Under the pieces are notes generated by a model. The model did no database searches, was not told where the DNA came from, and saw nothing but the letters and a program-made list of their open reading frames with translations. This document shows positions 1 to 5,878 of a stretch of 13,400 nt of DNA, piece by piece. The stretch comes from Planctomycetaceae bacterium. GTDB taxonomy: Bacteria; Planctomycetota; Phycisphaerae; Phycisphaerales; SM1A02. Location of the stretch: assembly GCA_027488265.1 (NCBI GenBank), contig JAIYCA010000020.1, forward strand, positions 1-13,400. The letters run 5' to 3'. Both the position numbers and the translations under genes were made by a program. Numbering within the stretch: position 1 is the first letter of the stretch; each line of letters begins with the position of its first letter.

Positions 1-95
1 CGGCGATCGCGTCGAATCCTTCCGAACGTTCTCGCGGCCTCAAGCCGATAGACCACGGACTGAGAGACCACAGGCCGAGAGGCCACCCGAACGCG

Positions 96-986
96 ATGCC
101 AGCCGACATCACCATTCTCATTCTCACCAAGAACGAAGAGGACAACCTCCCGAAGACGCTCGCGAGCGTGCGCGCATTCGCGAAACGCGTCGTGGTGGTG
201 GACTCTGGAAGCACCGACCGCACGATCGAGATCGCGCGCGCAGCAGGGGCGGATGTCTACGAGCATCCGTGGCGGAACTACGCGGAGCAACTCAATTGGG
301 GTCTTGCCTCGACTGGTATCGACACGACGTGGACGTTTCGACTTGATGCCGACGAAGAGGTGTTGCCTGAGCTCGCGTCATGGATTGCAGCGCATCTCGG
401 TGCAGTCGCTTCCGATGTCGACGGAATTGAAGTGTGCCGACGAATGTACTTCCTCGGACGCTGGATTCGCCACGGTGGGATGTATCCGCGACATCACGTG
501 CGCATCTTCCGCTCGGGACGCGTGACCTGCGAACTCGCGTTGATGGACGAACACATGGTGGTGCGCGGCCGCGTTGTGCGGGCCGACGGCGACATCAAAG
601 ACGACAATACGAAGCCGCTTCGTTGGTGGATTGCGAAGCACAACTGGTACTCCGATCGCGAAGCATTCGATTTGCTCGAACGCGAAGCAGCATCTCGAAT
701 GCCTGGACTTGTGGAGCCGCGACTCTTCGGCTCGCACGCAGAACGCATTCGTTGGTTCAAGACCAAGGTGTACGCGCGCGTTCCTTCTGCGTGGCGATCA
801 CGCTTGTATTTCCTCTGGCGCTACTACCTGCAACTCGGCTTTCTCGACGGCGAAGAAGGGCGTATCTATCACTTCCTGCACGCACACTGGTATCGCTTTC
901 TCTGCGATGCGAAGGTGATGGAAGCGCGGAAATTCCCGAAGGTGCGCGAAGAACTTGTACGCGAGGTCTACAAGAGCCTCGGCTGA
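96..986 (+). CDS. Glycosyltransferase family 2 protein (GT-A fold)
   Basis: This 296-residue protein has the N-terminal nucleotide-sugar-binding half of a GT2 enzyme. ILILTKNEEDNLPKTL (residues 7-22) is the first beta strand and helix, VVVVDSGSTDRT (32-43) is the donor-binding loop, and RLDADEE (82-88) holds the metal-binding D-A-D. The layout resembles the WaaE/KdtX-like group that adds sugars to lipopolysaccharide core or other envelope glycans (family knowledge). The C-terminal half is rich in Trp, Tyr and Arg and shows no clear transmembrane helix, so it is probably cytoplasmic or membrane-peripheral. The ATG at 96 was chosen because the conserved strand begins five codons later. The frame stays open upstream to the window edge, so a longer N-terminus cannot be excluded. 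No Shine-Dalgarno is visible. It converges on the GT41 remnant 48 bp downstream. Acceptor and product are unknown. Confidence 0.9.
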   Translation: MPADITILILTKNEEDNLPKTLASVRAFAKRVVVVDSGSTDRTIEIARAAGADVYEHPWRNYAEQLNWGLASTGIDTTWTFRLDADEEVLPELASWIAAHLGAVASDVDGIEVCRRMYFLGRWIRHGGMYPRHHVRIFRSGRVTCELALMDEHMVVRGRVVRADGDIKDDNTKPLRWWIAKHNWYSDREAFDLLEREAASRMPGLVEPRLFGSHAERIRWFKTKVYARVPSAWRSRLYFLWRYYLQLGFLDGEEGRIYHFLHAHWYRFLCDAKVMEARKFPKVREELVREVYKSLG

Positions 987-1034
987 GAGCAAAGCGATGC
1001 TCGCCGCTCGCAGTCTCACGCTGAAGCGAAGCGC

Positions 1035-1608
1035 TCACGCTTGCGCGCAGCGCTCACGCCAGATCATTCGCATTGCACTTGTGAAATGCGCACGATACGC
1101 GTTCGCATCGGTGAGGTTCGATACCCGTACGCGTTCGCGCATTCCTTCGCGAAGTGTGCGTAGGTGCGCGGCGTCGCGCGTGAGAGCCGCGCAAATTGCT
1201 GCGAAATGCGCATCGTCGTGCGCGATGCAATCTCGCAGTCCAACGTTCTCAAGCAAACTGACGCCGACGCGTGACGCATGTCGATCACCCGCGCGCATAC
1301 GTCGGATCGAGTTCGATCGCTTTCGCAAGTTGTTCGGCGGCTTCACGATTACGACCCATCTGAAGCAGCACGTTTGCCAAGTTGTTGCGAAAGCCCGGCG
1401 CGCGCGGCTCGGCTGTAACCGCGCGTGCAAGATGGTGGCGCGCTTGTTCGAATTCGCCCGATTGCGCGAGGAGCAAGCCGAGAATCTGCGCGACGTTCAT
1501 GTCCTTCGGCTTTCGCTGCGCAAGGCTGCGCATCGCGGCCAGTGCCTGCGGAAGTCGCCCTTGGCGTGCATCTTCGAGGGCGCGTTGAATGGCGAGTTCG
1601 GTAGACAT
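1035..1608 (-). pseudogene. TPR-GT41 (SPINDLY/OGT-like) glycosyltransferase remnant with its centre deleted
   Basis: Two pieces of one recognisable architecture lie on the minus strand in different frames. From 1608 to about 1291 there are 106 residues of tetratricopeptide repeats (for example LLAQSGEFEQARHHLARAV, then a repeat ending AIELDPTYAR). The frame then hits TGA at 1285-1287. From about 1292 to 1035, in another frame, the sequence reads AGDRHASRVGVSLLENVGL, followed by IAHDDAHFAAICAALTRDAAHLRTLR in overlapping parts, and ends near RMIWRERCAQA. This is the extreme C-terminus typical of family 41 O-GlcNAc-transferase-like enzymes. An intact bacterial member runs to several hundred residues, with the catalytic domain between these pieces. 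The join falls within the ten bases around 1286-1295. I infer a deletion plus frameshift, by mutation or by assembly collapse. The TPR piece alone (107 codons) could still be translated. The start lies 75 bp after the CotH-type gene, on the same strand. Confidence 0.72.
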
Positions 1609-1683
1609 GCGAAGAGATTCGGCGGTCAGAGTATCGGCGCGTTGATCGTGCGGAATTCAGCCATCGCGGGACGATTGTGCAGG

Positions 1684-3372
1684 TCAAGTTTGAGGTTTGG
1701 TCGCAGGTTTCGTTTGTGGTCGAAGCTTCGTGAGCGTGATCGAATCGGCGCGCCACATGGCGGTCCCGCGCTTTGCGCGGAGTTCAAGCACAAGTTCCAC
1801 ATCCGCGGTGGACTCCGTCACCTCGAACTCAAACTTCATGACACGTTCGCCACCGCCGGATGCGCCTTCGCCCCGTGGTGCGCCTGAGGTGCGAATGCCT
1901 GCGGCTGTGCCGGGGGCGCCTTCATCTTGCAGGGCATCGAGCGCGATGACGCCGTCGGTGCGAACGAGAGCCTCGAACTGGTATCGGCCGCGTTCGAGCA
2001 AAACGCCGCGGCGAAATCCTGCGATGCAGCGACCGCTCGGACCGGCCGTCACGCGATACCACTGCGCACCGTTCTCATCGACTTCCTCGACGTTCGCATC
2101 TTCGACTTCGCTCATGCCGTGAAATCCACGGATCACAACGGCAGCACCGGGCTTGAAAACGAGCGGTTTTGGCTCCGGCGCGTTGCGCTGTTCGAGCAAG
2201 TTCTGAGCGCGCGCGACGAGGCGATCCGCGAGTGCACTCGCCTCCGTCGATTGGAGATCTGCAGCGTCGTTTGAGTACGCGCGAAGTGCCTCTTGCACGC
2301 GCTTTTGCACGGGTTCAAGCCGTTTCATGAGCCGCTGCGGATCGAACTCCGGCAGGAGTCGCACGATCTCGCGGCGATAGTCGCTGCGCCACTCTGGGTT
2401 CTTCATCACGCTTGCCGCGACGAGTGCGCGCGGCATATCGAGGATGGACATGCCAGGGTCCTGAAAGCACTGATCCATGCCGTGTGGAATGAAACGCGCG
2501 CGCTTCGCGGGCTCGAAGTACAGGCGATAGTTGTTGCTGTTGTAGCAGTATCCATCCCAGTGACTCAACATCGCTTCGAGCGCCATGAAGCGGATAAACG
2601 CTGGCACATCGACGAGTTGCTCGAGTTTCTTCCAGCGCGATTTCATGTCTGGGTCATTGCACGCATCGGCAAGTGCACGCAAATCCGCGCGTGTTTCGCC
2701 GTTCTCGCCAACATCCTTACCTTCATCCTTGCCTTCATCGCGTTCGAGTTCGCTGTCGATATCCGAGCAAAATCCGCCGTCGTAGAGATTGCCCGCAGCG
2801 TTTCGAAAGTTGCGCCGAAGGAAGTCCTCGTCGAACGATTCCTTCAGGACATACACGCCGAGATCGCGCTCGTTCACCTTGAGTCGCGCGTGCGAGACGA
2901 GCGTGGCGGGCACGTCAGACTCACGCAGAATGGAACTCGCGAGCCATTCGGAAAGCAGCGTTGGATCTTGGACGGCGTTGTTCAGATGAAACTTTCGCAT
3001 GCCGTGCAAGCGCGATGTGCCGTCGAACTTGCCAAGGTTGATGGTGAAGCCCGGCCGTTCGTCGAAGGATTGAAAACTCCCAGCGGCACCTTTGAGTTTC
3101 GCGCCCGCGGCGTTCGTGAGTTCTTTGCCATCGACGACGATCAACACACGCGCGTACGTGCGCGGTTCGTTTCGAAGCGACTCAACCGAAGTCTCGTCGA
3201 ACTTCAACTCGATGAGCGGGATCGTGCCCCTCTTGAAGAACGCCTCGGTTTCGTCGGCGTGCGCAGGGCGGACGGTGGTGAGCACACCGAGTACGCCGAG
3301 CACGAGAACGCCCCACACCATCACGCGAAGGACCGATCGAAGGAACGCGCCTGCAGGAGGGGAGGGCCGCAT
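1684..3372 (-). CDS. Exported CotH-kinase-family protein with C-terminal beta-rich domain
   Basis: The 562-residue product begins with a basic stretch and a hydrophobic core (LRSVLRVMVWGVLVLGVLGV, residues 11-30), with a likely signal-peptidase site after AHA39. CotH-kinase features follow: ELKFDE and a DGKEL-type strand (55-85), KLKG (92-95), HGMRKFHLNN (123-132), LGVYVLKESFDEDFLRRNF (171-189), WDGYCYNSNNYRLYFEP (272-288) and FIPHGMDQCF (294-303), whose Asp300 matches the metal/catalytic Asp position of the family. Residues 207-230 are an acidic, Lys-rich insert. The C-terminal ~150 residues (from about 405) look like an all-beta ligand-binding domain, ending in a Lys/Pro/Thr tail. CotH enzymes phosphorylate proteins in Bacillus spores; planctomycete secreted versions have unknown targets. 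The frame is open to 4380, but that extension lies antisense to the cyclophilin and cvfB genes, so I use the ATG at 3372 before the signal peptide. Met18 is an alternative. Confidence 0.85.
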   Translation of the reverse strand: MRPSPPAGAFLRSVLRVMVWGVLVLGVLGVLTTVRPAHADETEAFFKRGTIPLIELKFDETSVESLRNEPRTYARVLIVVDGKELTNAAGAKLKGAAGSFQSFDERPGFTINLGKFDGTSRLHGMRKFHLNNAVQDPTLLSEWLASSILRESDVPATLVSHARLKVNERDLGVYVLKESFDEDFLRRNFRNAAGNLYDGGFCSDIDSELERDEGKDEGKDVGENGETRADLRALADACNDPDMKSRWKKLEQLVDVPAFIRFMALEAMLSHWDGYCYNSNNYRLYFEPAKRARFIPHGMDQCFQDPGMSILDMPRALVAASVMKNPEWRSDYRREIVRLLPEFDPQRLMKRLEPVQKRVQEALRAYSNDAADLQSTEASALADRLVARAQNLLEQRNAPEPKPLVFKPGAAVVIRGFHGMSEVEDANVEEVDENGAQWYRVTAGPSGRCIAGFRRGVLLERGRYQFEALVRTDGVIALDALQDEGAPGTAAGIRTSGAPRGEGASGGGERVMKFEFEVTESTADVELVLELRAKRGTAMWRADSITLTKLRPQTKPATKPQT

Positions 3373-3378
3373 GAGGGC

Positions 3379-3384
3379 AGTATG
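3379..3384 (-). promoter_or_regulatory. Possible -10 element of the CotH-type gene
   Basis: On the minus strand CATACT lies six bases before the ATG at 3372. It matches four of six bases of the sigma-70 -10 consensus. No convincing -35 is visible. If used, the transcript would start at or next to the ATG. The divergent spacer is only 54 bp and must hold both promoters. Confidence 0.25.
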
Positions 3385-3411
3385 GCCGATGCGGGCGGCG
3401 GGGGGTTCGGG

Positions 3412-3417
3412 TAGACT
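3412..3417 (+). promoter_or_regulatory. Possible -10 element of the cyclophilin gene
   Basis: TAGACT fits the TANNNT pattern and lies nine bases before the ATG at 3427, so transcription would begin within a base or two of the start codon. There is no Shine-Dalgarno in between, which fits a leaderless or near-leaderless mRNA. No clear -35 is seen. This is inference from position only. Confidence 0.3.
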
Positions 3418-3426
3418 CTTCGCCCT

Positions 3427-3861
3427 ATGTCGAAAGCCATCATCAAGACCGCGAAGGGCGACATGCACGTCGAGTTCTACGACGCCGACGCCCCAAACAC
3501 CGTGAAGAACTTCCGTGAACTCGCCGCGAAGGGCTTCTACAACGGACTCACCTTCCACCGCGTGATCCCGAACTTCGTCATTCAGGGCGGCTGCCCGCAG
3601 GGCACCGGTACCGGTGGTCCTGGCTACAAGATCAAGTGCGAAGTGAGCGGCGGCAACCAGCGTCACGATCGCGGCGTCCTTTCGATGGCGCACGCCGGTC
3701 GCGATACGGGTGGTTCGCAGTTCTTCGTGTGCCACTGCCGCGAGAACACCGCGCACCTCGACCGGAACCACACCTGCTTCGGCAAGGTTGTGCAGGGACT
3801 CGAAGTCATCGACGCGATTCGCGCGGGTGACAAGATCACCGAAATCGTGCTCCAAGATTGA
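3427..3861 (+). CDS. Cyclophilin-type peptidyl-prolyl cis-trans isomerase
   Basis: This compact single-domain cyclophilin has 144 residues and no signal peptide, so it should act in the cytoplasm as a proline isomerase in protein folding. The catalytic signature FHRVIPNFVIQGG (residues 43-55) contains the essential Arg45, with Phe50 and Gln53. GGSQFF (95-100) and LDRNHTCFGKV (111-121) complete the active-site groove. The position of the cyclosporin-contacting Trp121 of human CypA is His110 here, so cyclosporin sensitivity is unlikely (family inference). Four cysteines (71, 102, 104, 117) are unusual for a protein this small. The start is fixed by the normal cyclophilin N-terminus. The gene is divergent from the CotH-type gene and is followed by a strong hairpin, so it is probably monocistronic. 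The symbol ppiB would be reasonable, but orthology is not shown. Confidence 0.95.
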   Translation: MSKAIIKTAKGDMHVEFYDADAPNTVKNFRELAAKGFYNGLTFHRVIPNFVIQGGCPQGTGTGGPGYKIKCEVSGGNQRHDRGVLSMAHAGRDTGGSQFFVCHCRENTAHLDRNHTCFGKVVQGLEVIDAIRAGDKITEIVLQD

Positions 3862-3870
3862 GTGCGTTTC

Positions 3871-3916
3871 CAACGACGAATTGACCCGCCCCGGACTTGC
3901 CGGGGCGGCGTCGTTG
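3871..3916 (+). terminator. Large interrupted hairpin after the cyclophilin gene
   Basis: Ten bases after the stop codon there is a 9-bp GC stem (3886-3894 with 3900-3908, loop ACTTG). An 8-bp outer stem encloses it (CAACGACG at 3871-3878 with CGTCGTTG at 3909-3916), with a 7-base bulge on the left arm only. The pairing is perfect in both stems. No U tract follows, so it may act as a U-poor terminator or as a 3'-end stabiliser of the mRNA. Confidence 0.6.
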
Positions 3917-3972
3917 TTGGGGCGCGTACGTGAGTGGCGCACTTCGGATGTGAGAACAGTGGGTCGTTCGTC

Positions 3973-4821
3973 ATGGCAGAACTCGGTCGCATCGCCAACC
4001 TCACCGTCCTGCGCGAAACGCAGTCGGGCTTCTACCTCGATGCAGGTGCGCTTGGCGAAGTGCTGTTGCCTGGTCGCTTGATCCCGCCCGGCGCGCGTGT
4101 CGGTGATCGCATCGACGCGTTCATTCACACCGATTCGCTCGATCGGTTGGTTGCGACGACTGTGCGGCCGCGCGCGCAAGTGGGCGAGTTCGCGTATCTC
4201 CGCGTGAAAGACCTGCATCCGACCGCGGGCGCATTCCTCGATTGGGGACTTTCGAAAGATCTCTTGCTTCCATACAACGAGCAGGGTGATCGCGTGCGCA
4301 TTGGCGAGTTCGTGCTCGTGAAAGTGCTGCTCGACGTAGAAACGCGGCGCATCTATGCGAGCGCGCTTGTCAATCGTCATCTCGCGCGGACGCGTCCGCC
4401 GTATCGCGCGGGTGACGAAGTCGCGCTCATCATCGCGGATGAATCACCACTTGGATACAACGCGATTGTGGATCATCGCTATCGCGGGCTGCTCTATCAC
4501 ACGAATCTCGCGGGGCCGCTGGCAGCGGGTGCGTCGATGCGCGGATTCGTCAAGAGCGTGCGTGAGGACGACAAGATTGATCTCAGCCTTGATGAAGCGG
4601 GGTACGCGCGTGTCGCGCCGCTGGCAGAAGTGATTCTCGACGAACTCGCGCGTGTCGGCGGTCGCTTGAACTTCGACGATTCAAGCGATCCCGAAGCGAT
4701 TCGCGCGCGCTTTGGTGTGAGCAAAAAGGCTTTCAAACAAGCGATCGGCGCGTTGTATCGCGAGCGGCGTATTCGATTCACCGAACCTGGCATCGAGTTG
4801 GTGCAGGGTGGCGAGGGATGA
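3973..4821 (+). CDS. cvfB: CvfB/YitL-like S1 RNA-binding protein
   Basis: The product (282 residues from the ATG at 3973) begins MAELGRIANLTVLRETQSGF, which is the characteristic start of the CvfB family. The family layout is visible: an S1-like unit at about 1-62 (FYLDAGALGEVLLPGRLIP), a second at about 65-128 (AYLRVKDLHPTAGAFLDWGL, then a DLLLPYNEQ motif), a third at about 143-205 (NAIVDHRYRGLLYHTNLAG, FVKSVREDDKIDLSL), and a C-terminal winged helix (FGVSKKAFKQAIGALYRERR, ~246-265). Known members bind RNA and affect virulence gene expression in Staphylococcus; the planctomycete role is unknown. A GTG at 3934 would add 13 residues that match nothing in the family, so I reject it. The stop overlaps the next start by four bases (ATGA), suggesting translational coupling. 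It is cytoplasmic. Confidence 0.88.
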   Translation: MAELGRIANLTVLRETQSGFYLDAGALGEVLLPGRLIPPGARVGDRIDAFIHTDSLDRLVATTVRPRAQVGEFAYLRVKDLHPTAGAFLDWGLSKDLLLPYNEQGDRVRIGEFVLVKVLLDVETRRIYASALVNRHLARTRPPYRAGDEVALIIADESPLGYNAIVDHRYRGLLYHTNLAGPLAAGASMRGFVKSVREDDKIDLSLDEAGYARVAPLAEVILDELARVGGRLNFDDSSDPEAIRARFGVSKKAFKQAIGALYRERRIRFTEPGIELVQGGEG

Positions 4822-5162
4822 GTGATCAACCAACGAGTGTGCGGCGTTTGACCCCGCTTGAACGCGCGCGCGAACGACTTGCGCAAGCGGAGGCGGATAT
4901 CGCGCAGAACGCGCGGGAACGCGTGTGGCTCTGGCGCATCTTTGTCACGCTTCCCGTGTTAGGCGCAATTGCGTGGCTCGTTTTGGCGCTTCTCGCAGGC
5001 CGCAACATGACGGGCCTTGTCGCCTTTGCGAGCGCGGTTGGGCTCGCCGTTGTGACGTACGGCACAGGCATCTACATGACGACGATGCGCAAGCGTGAGT
5101 TCGATGACGCGATGCGCGATGCGCGCGCGGAAATCACGCGACTTGAGCGAACTGCGCGGTAA
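4818..5162 (+). CDS. Small membrane protein with two transmembrane helices
   Basis: This 114-residue protein is not recognised. A charged N-terminal helix (residues 10-38, Arg/Glu/Ala-rich) precedes two hydrophobic segments (about 40-61 and 65-88) separated by GRNMTG, followed by another charged helix (91-114) that could form a coiled coil with the first. Both ends should therefore lie on the same side of the membrane, most likely the cytoplasm given the Arg content. It starts inside the stop codon of the cvfB-like gene (ATGA overlap), so the two are almost certainly co-transcribed and translationally coupled. A functional link with the RNA-binding protein is possible but unproven. The next gene begins 113 bp later with its own ribosome-binding site. 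Confidence 0.75.
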   Translation: MSDQPTSVRRLTPLERARERLAQAEADIAQNARERVWLWRIFVTLPVLGAIAWLVLALLAGRNMTGLVAFASAVGLAVVTYGTGIYMTTMRKREFDDAMRDARAEITRLERTAR

Positions 5163-5171
5163 CACGGGGAT

Positions 5172-5200
5172 TTCGATAGACGCGCGCTGCGTGTATCGTT
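5172..5200 (+). promoter_or_regulatory. Weak sigma-70-like promoter candidate upstream of the OsmC-family gene
   Basis: TTTCGA (5172-5177) and TATCGT (5195-5200) are separated by 17 bases, the usual spacing, but each matches its consensus only partly. It lies in the 113-bp gap before the OsmC-family gene, where a promoter would be expected. This is suggestive only. Confidence 0.2.
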
Positions 5201-5261
5201 CCCGCCACGCGTGCATGGCCTGCGCGCGAAACATCACCCTGAACCCGCCAAAGTCAGCACC

Positions 5262-5268
5262 AAAGGAA
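5262..5268 (+). promoter_or_regulatory. Shine-Dalgarno of the OsmC-family gene
   Basis: AAAGGAA lies seven bases before the ATG at 5276. It is the clearest ribosome-binding site in the window and fixes the start of this gene. Most other genes here lack one. Confidence 0.65.
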
Positions 5269-5275
5269 CGCAACC

Positions 5276-5686
5276 ATGGTTGAAGTCACCGCGCGATACG
5301 AAGGCGATCTCCGCTGCGCAGCGACGCACGGGCCGTCCAAGACAACGATCTTTACCGATGCGCCCGTCGACAACCACGGCAAGGGCGAAGCGTTTTCGCC
5401 GACCGATCTTGTCGCCGCAGCGCTGCCCGCGTGCATGATGACGATCATCGGCATCGTTGCGAATCGCCACGGCGTCGACGTCCGCGGTATGTCGGCACGC
5501 ACCGAGAAGGTGATGACAAGCGAGGGGCCGCGACGAATCAAGAGTTTGTGCACGACGATCACCGTGCCGCTCGCAGCGGATCATCCGCAACGCGAACTCT
5601 TCGAGAACGCCGCGCACACTTGCCCCGTCCACAAGAGTTTGCACCCCGACATCCACGCGCCGATCGAGTTCGTCTGGGCTGGCTGA
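5276..5686 (+). CDS. OsmC/Ohr-family peroxide-detoxification-type protein
   Basis: This 136-residue cytoplasmic protein has the OsmC fold signatures: a short N-terminal beta region, FSPTDLVAAALPACMMTIIG (residues 40-59) carrying the peroxidatic-type Cys53 at the start of the long central helix, and HTCPVHKSLHPD (114-125) carrying the second conserved Cys116. The two-cysteine pattern is that of thiol peroxidases acting on organic hydroperoxides (family knowledge). The length is normal. Cys14 and Cys92 are additional. It is closer to the general OsmC group than to classical Ohr by eye, but I cannot separate them without alignment. The start is supported by AAAGGAA seven bases upstream. No regulator of the OhrR type lies next to it. 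Downstream is the orphan dockerin tail described separately. Confidence 0.88.
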   Translation: MVEVTARYEGDLRCAATHGPSKTTIFTDAPVDNHGKGEAFSPTDLVAAALPACMMTIIGIVANRHGVDVRGMSARTEKVMTSEGPRRIKSLCTTITVPLAADHPQRELFENAAHTCPVHKSLHPDIHAPIEFVWAG

Positions 5687-5760
5687 GCCGAGTCGCGCGA
5701 ACGCACGAACCCTTCACTCTGAACTTGCCTGCACGCGCTGGCCAGAGATTCGCCAACGTG

Positions 5761-5808
5761 GTGGAGGCGGGCGATCTCGCGCTCATGTTGGCAGCGTGGG
5801 GTGCGTGA
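5761..5808 (+). pseudogene. Orphan dockerin-like C-terminal tail without a gene body
   Basis: Seventy-four bases after the OsmC-family stop, the plus strand reads VEAGDLALMLAAWGA followed by TGA. This is the second half of a dockerin-like repeat ending exactly where such proteins normally end (compare VDAADLSTLLAAWG in the neighbouring minus-strand gene). Upstream in the same frame (RFAN, then PARAGQ) there is no Ca-binding D-x-D/N-x-D loop and no recognisable domain, and no start codon or ribosome site makes this a plausible gene. I infer the leftover 3' end of a lost plus-strand secreted-protein gene. Chance is possible for so short a match. Confidence 0.5.
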
Positions 5809-5830
5809 GATCACGCTCGACGCGAGCCGC

Positions 5831-5878
5831 ACTCACGGCGACGCTCACGGCGACATTCACGCCCACACTCACGGCGAC
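5831..5878 (+). repeat. Four tandem copies of a 12-bp unit (ACTCACGGCGAC)
   Basis: The copies are at 5831-5842, 5843-5854, 5855-5866 (diverged) and 5867-5878. Copies one and four are identical and copy two differs at one base. The array spans the stop codon of the minus-strand dockerin-tailed gene. Because 12 is a multiple of three, each copy supplies a TGA in that gene's frame (5869-5871, 5857-5859, 5845-5847, 5833-5835). The plus strand would read a His/Gly/Asp-rich peptide, but there is no support for a gene there. Confidence 0.8.

Noticed and set aside
1..95. Possible end of an upstream gene in frame 2 (Pro/Arg/Glu-rich)
   Set aside because: The frame is open but low-complexity and runs on into the glycosyltransferase gene without a recognisable domain, so I cannot support it.
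1020..1065. Direct repeats of AGCGCTCACGC and a weak GCTGAAGCG/CGCTT-CAGC pairing between the convergent genes
   Set aside because: The pairing is short and interrupted, and the repeats are only two copies in GC-rich sequence. Not enough for a terminator or repeat call.
955..1887. Plus-strand open frame of 310 codons
   Set aside because: It lies antisense to the TPR-GT41 remnant and the end of the CotH-type gene, is Arg/Ala/Ser-rich low-complexity in character, and matches no family. It is a shadow caused by GC-rich codon use.
2293..3414. Plus-strand open frame of 373 codons
   Set aside because: It is fully antisense to the well-supported CotH-type gene and has no recognisable motif or start signal.
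3373..4380. N-terminal extension of the CotH-type frame by 336 codons
   Set aside because: It overlaps the cyclophilin and cvfB-like genes on the other strand, has no domain, and would bury the signal peptide in the middle of the protein.
5831..5878. CRISPR-like array
   Set aside because: The units are contiguous 12-bp tandem copies with no spacers and no cas genes nearby.
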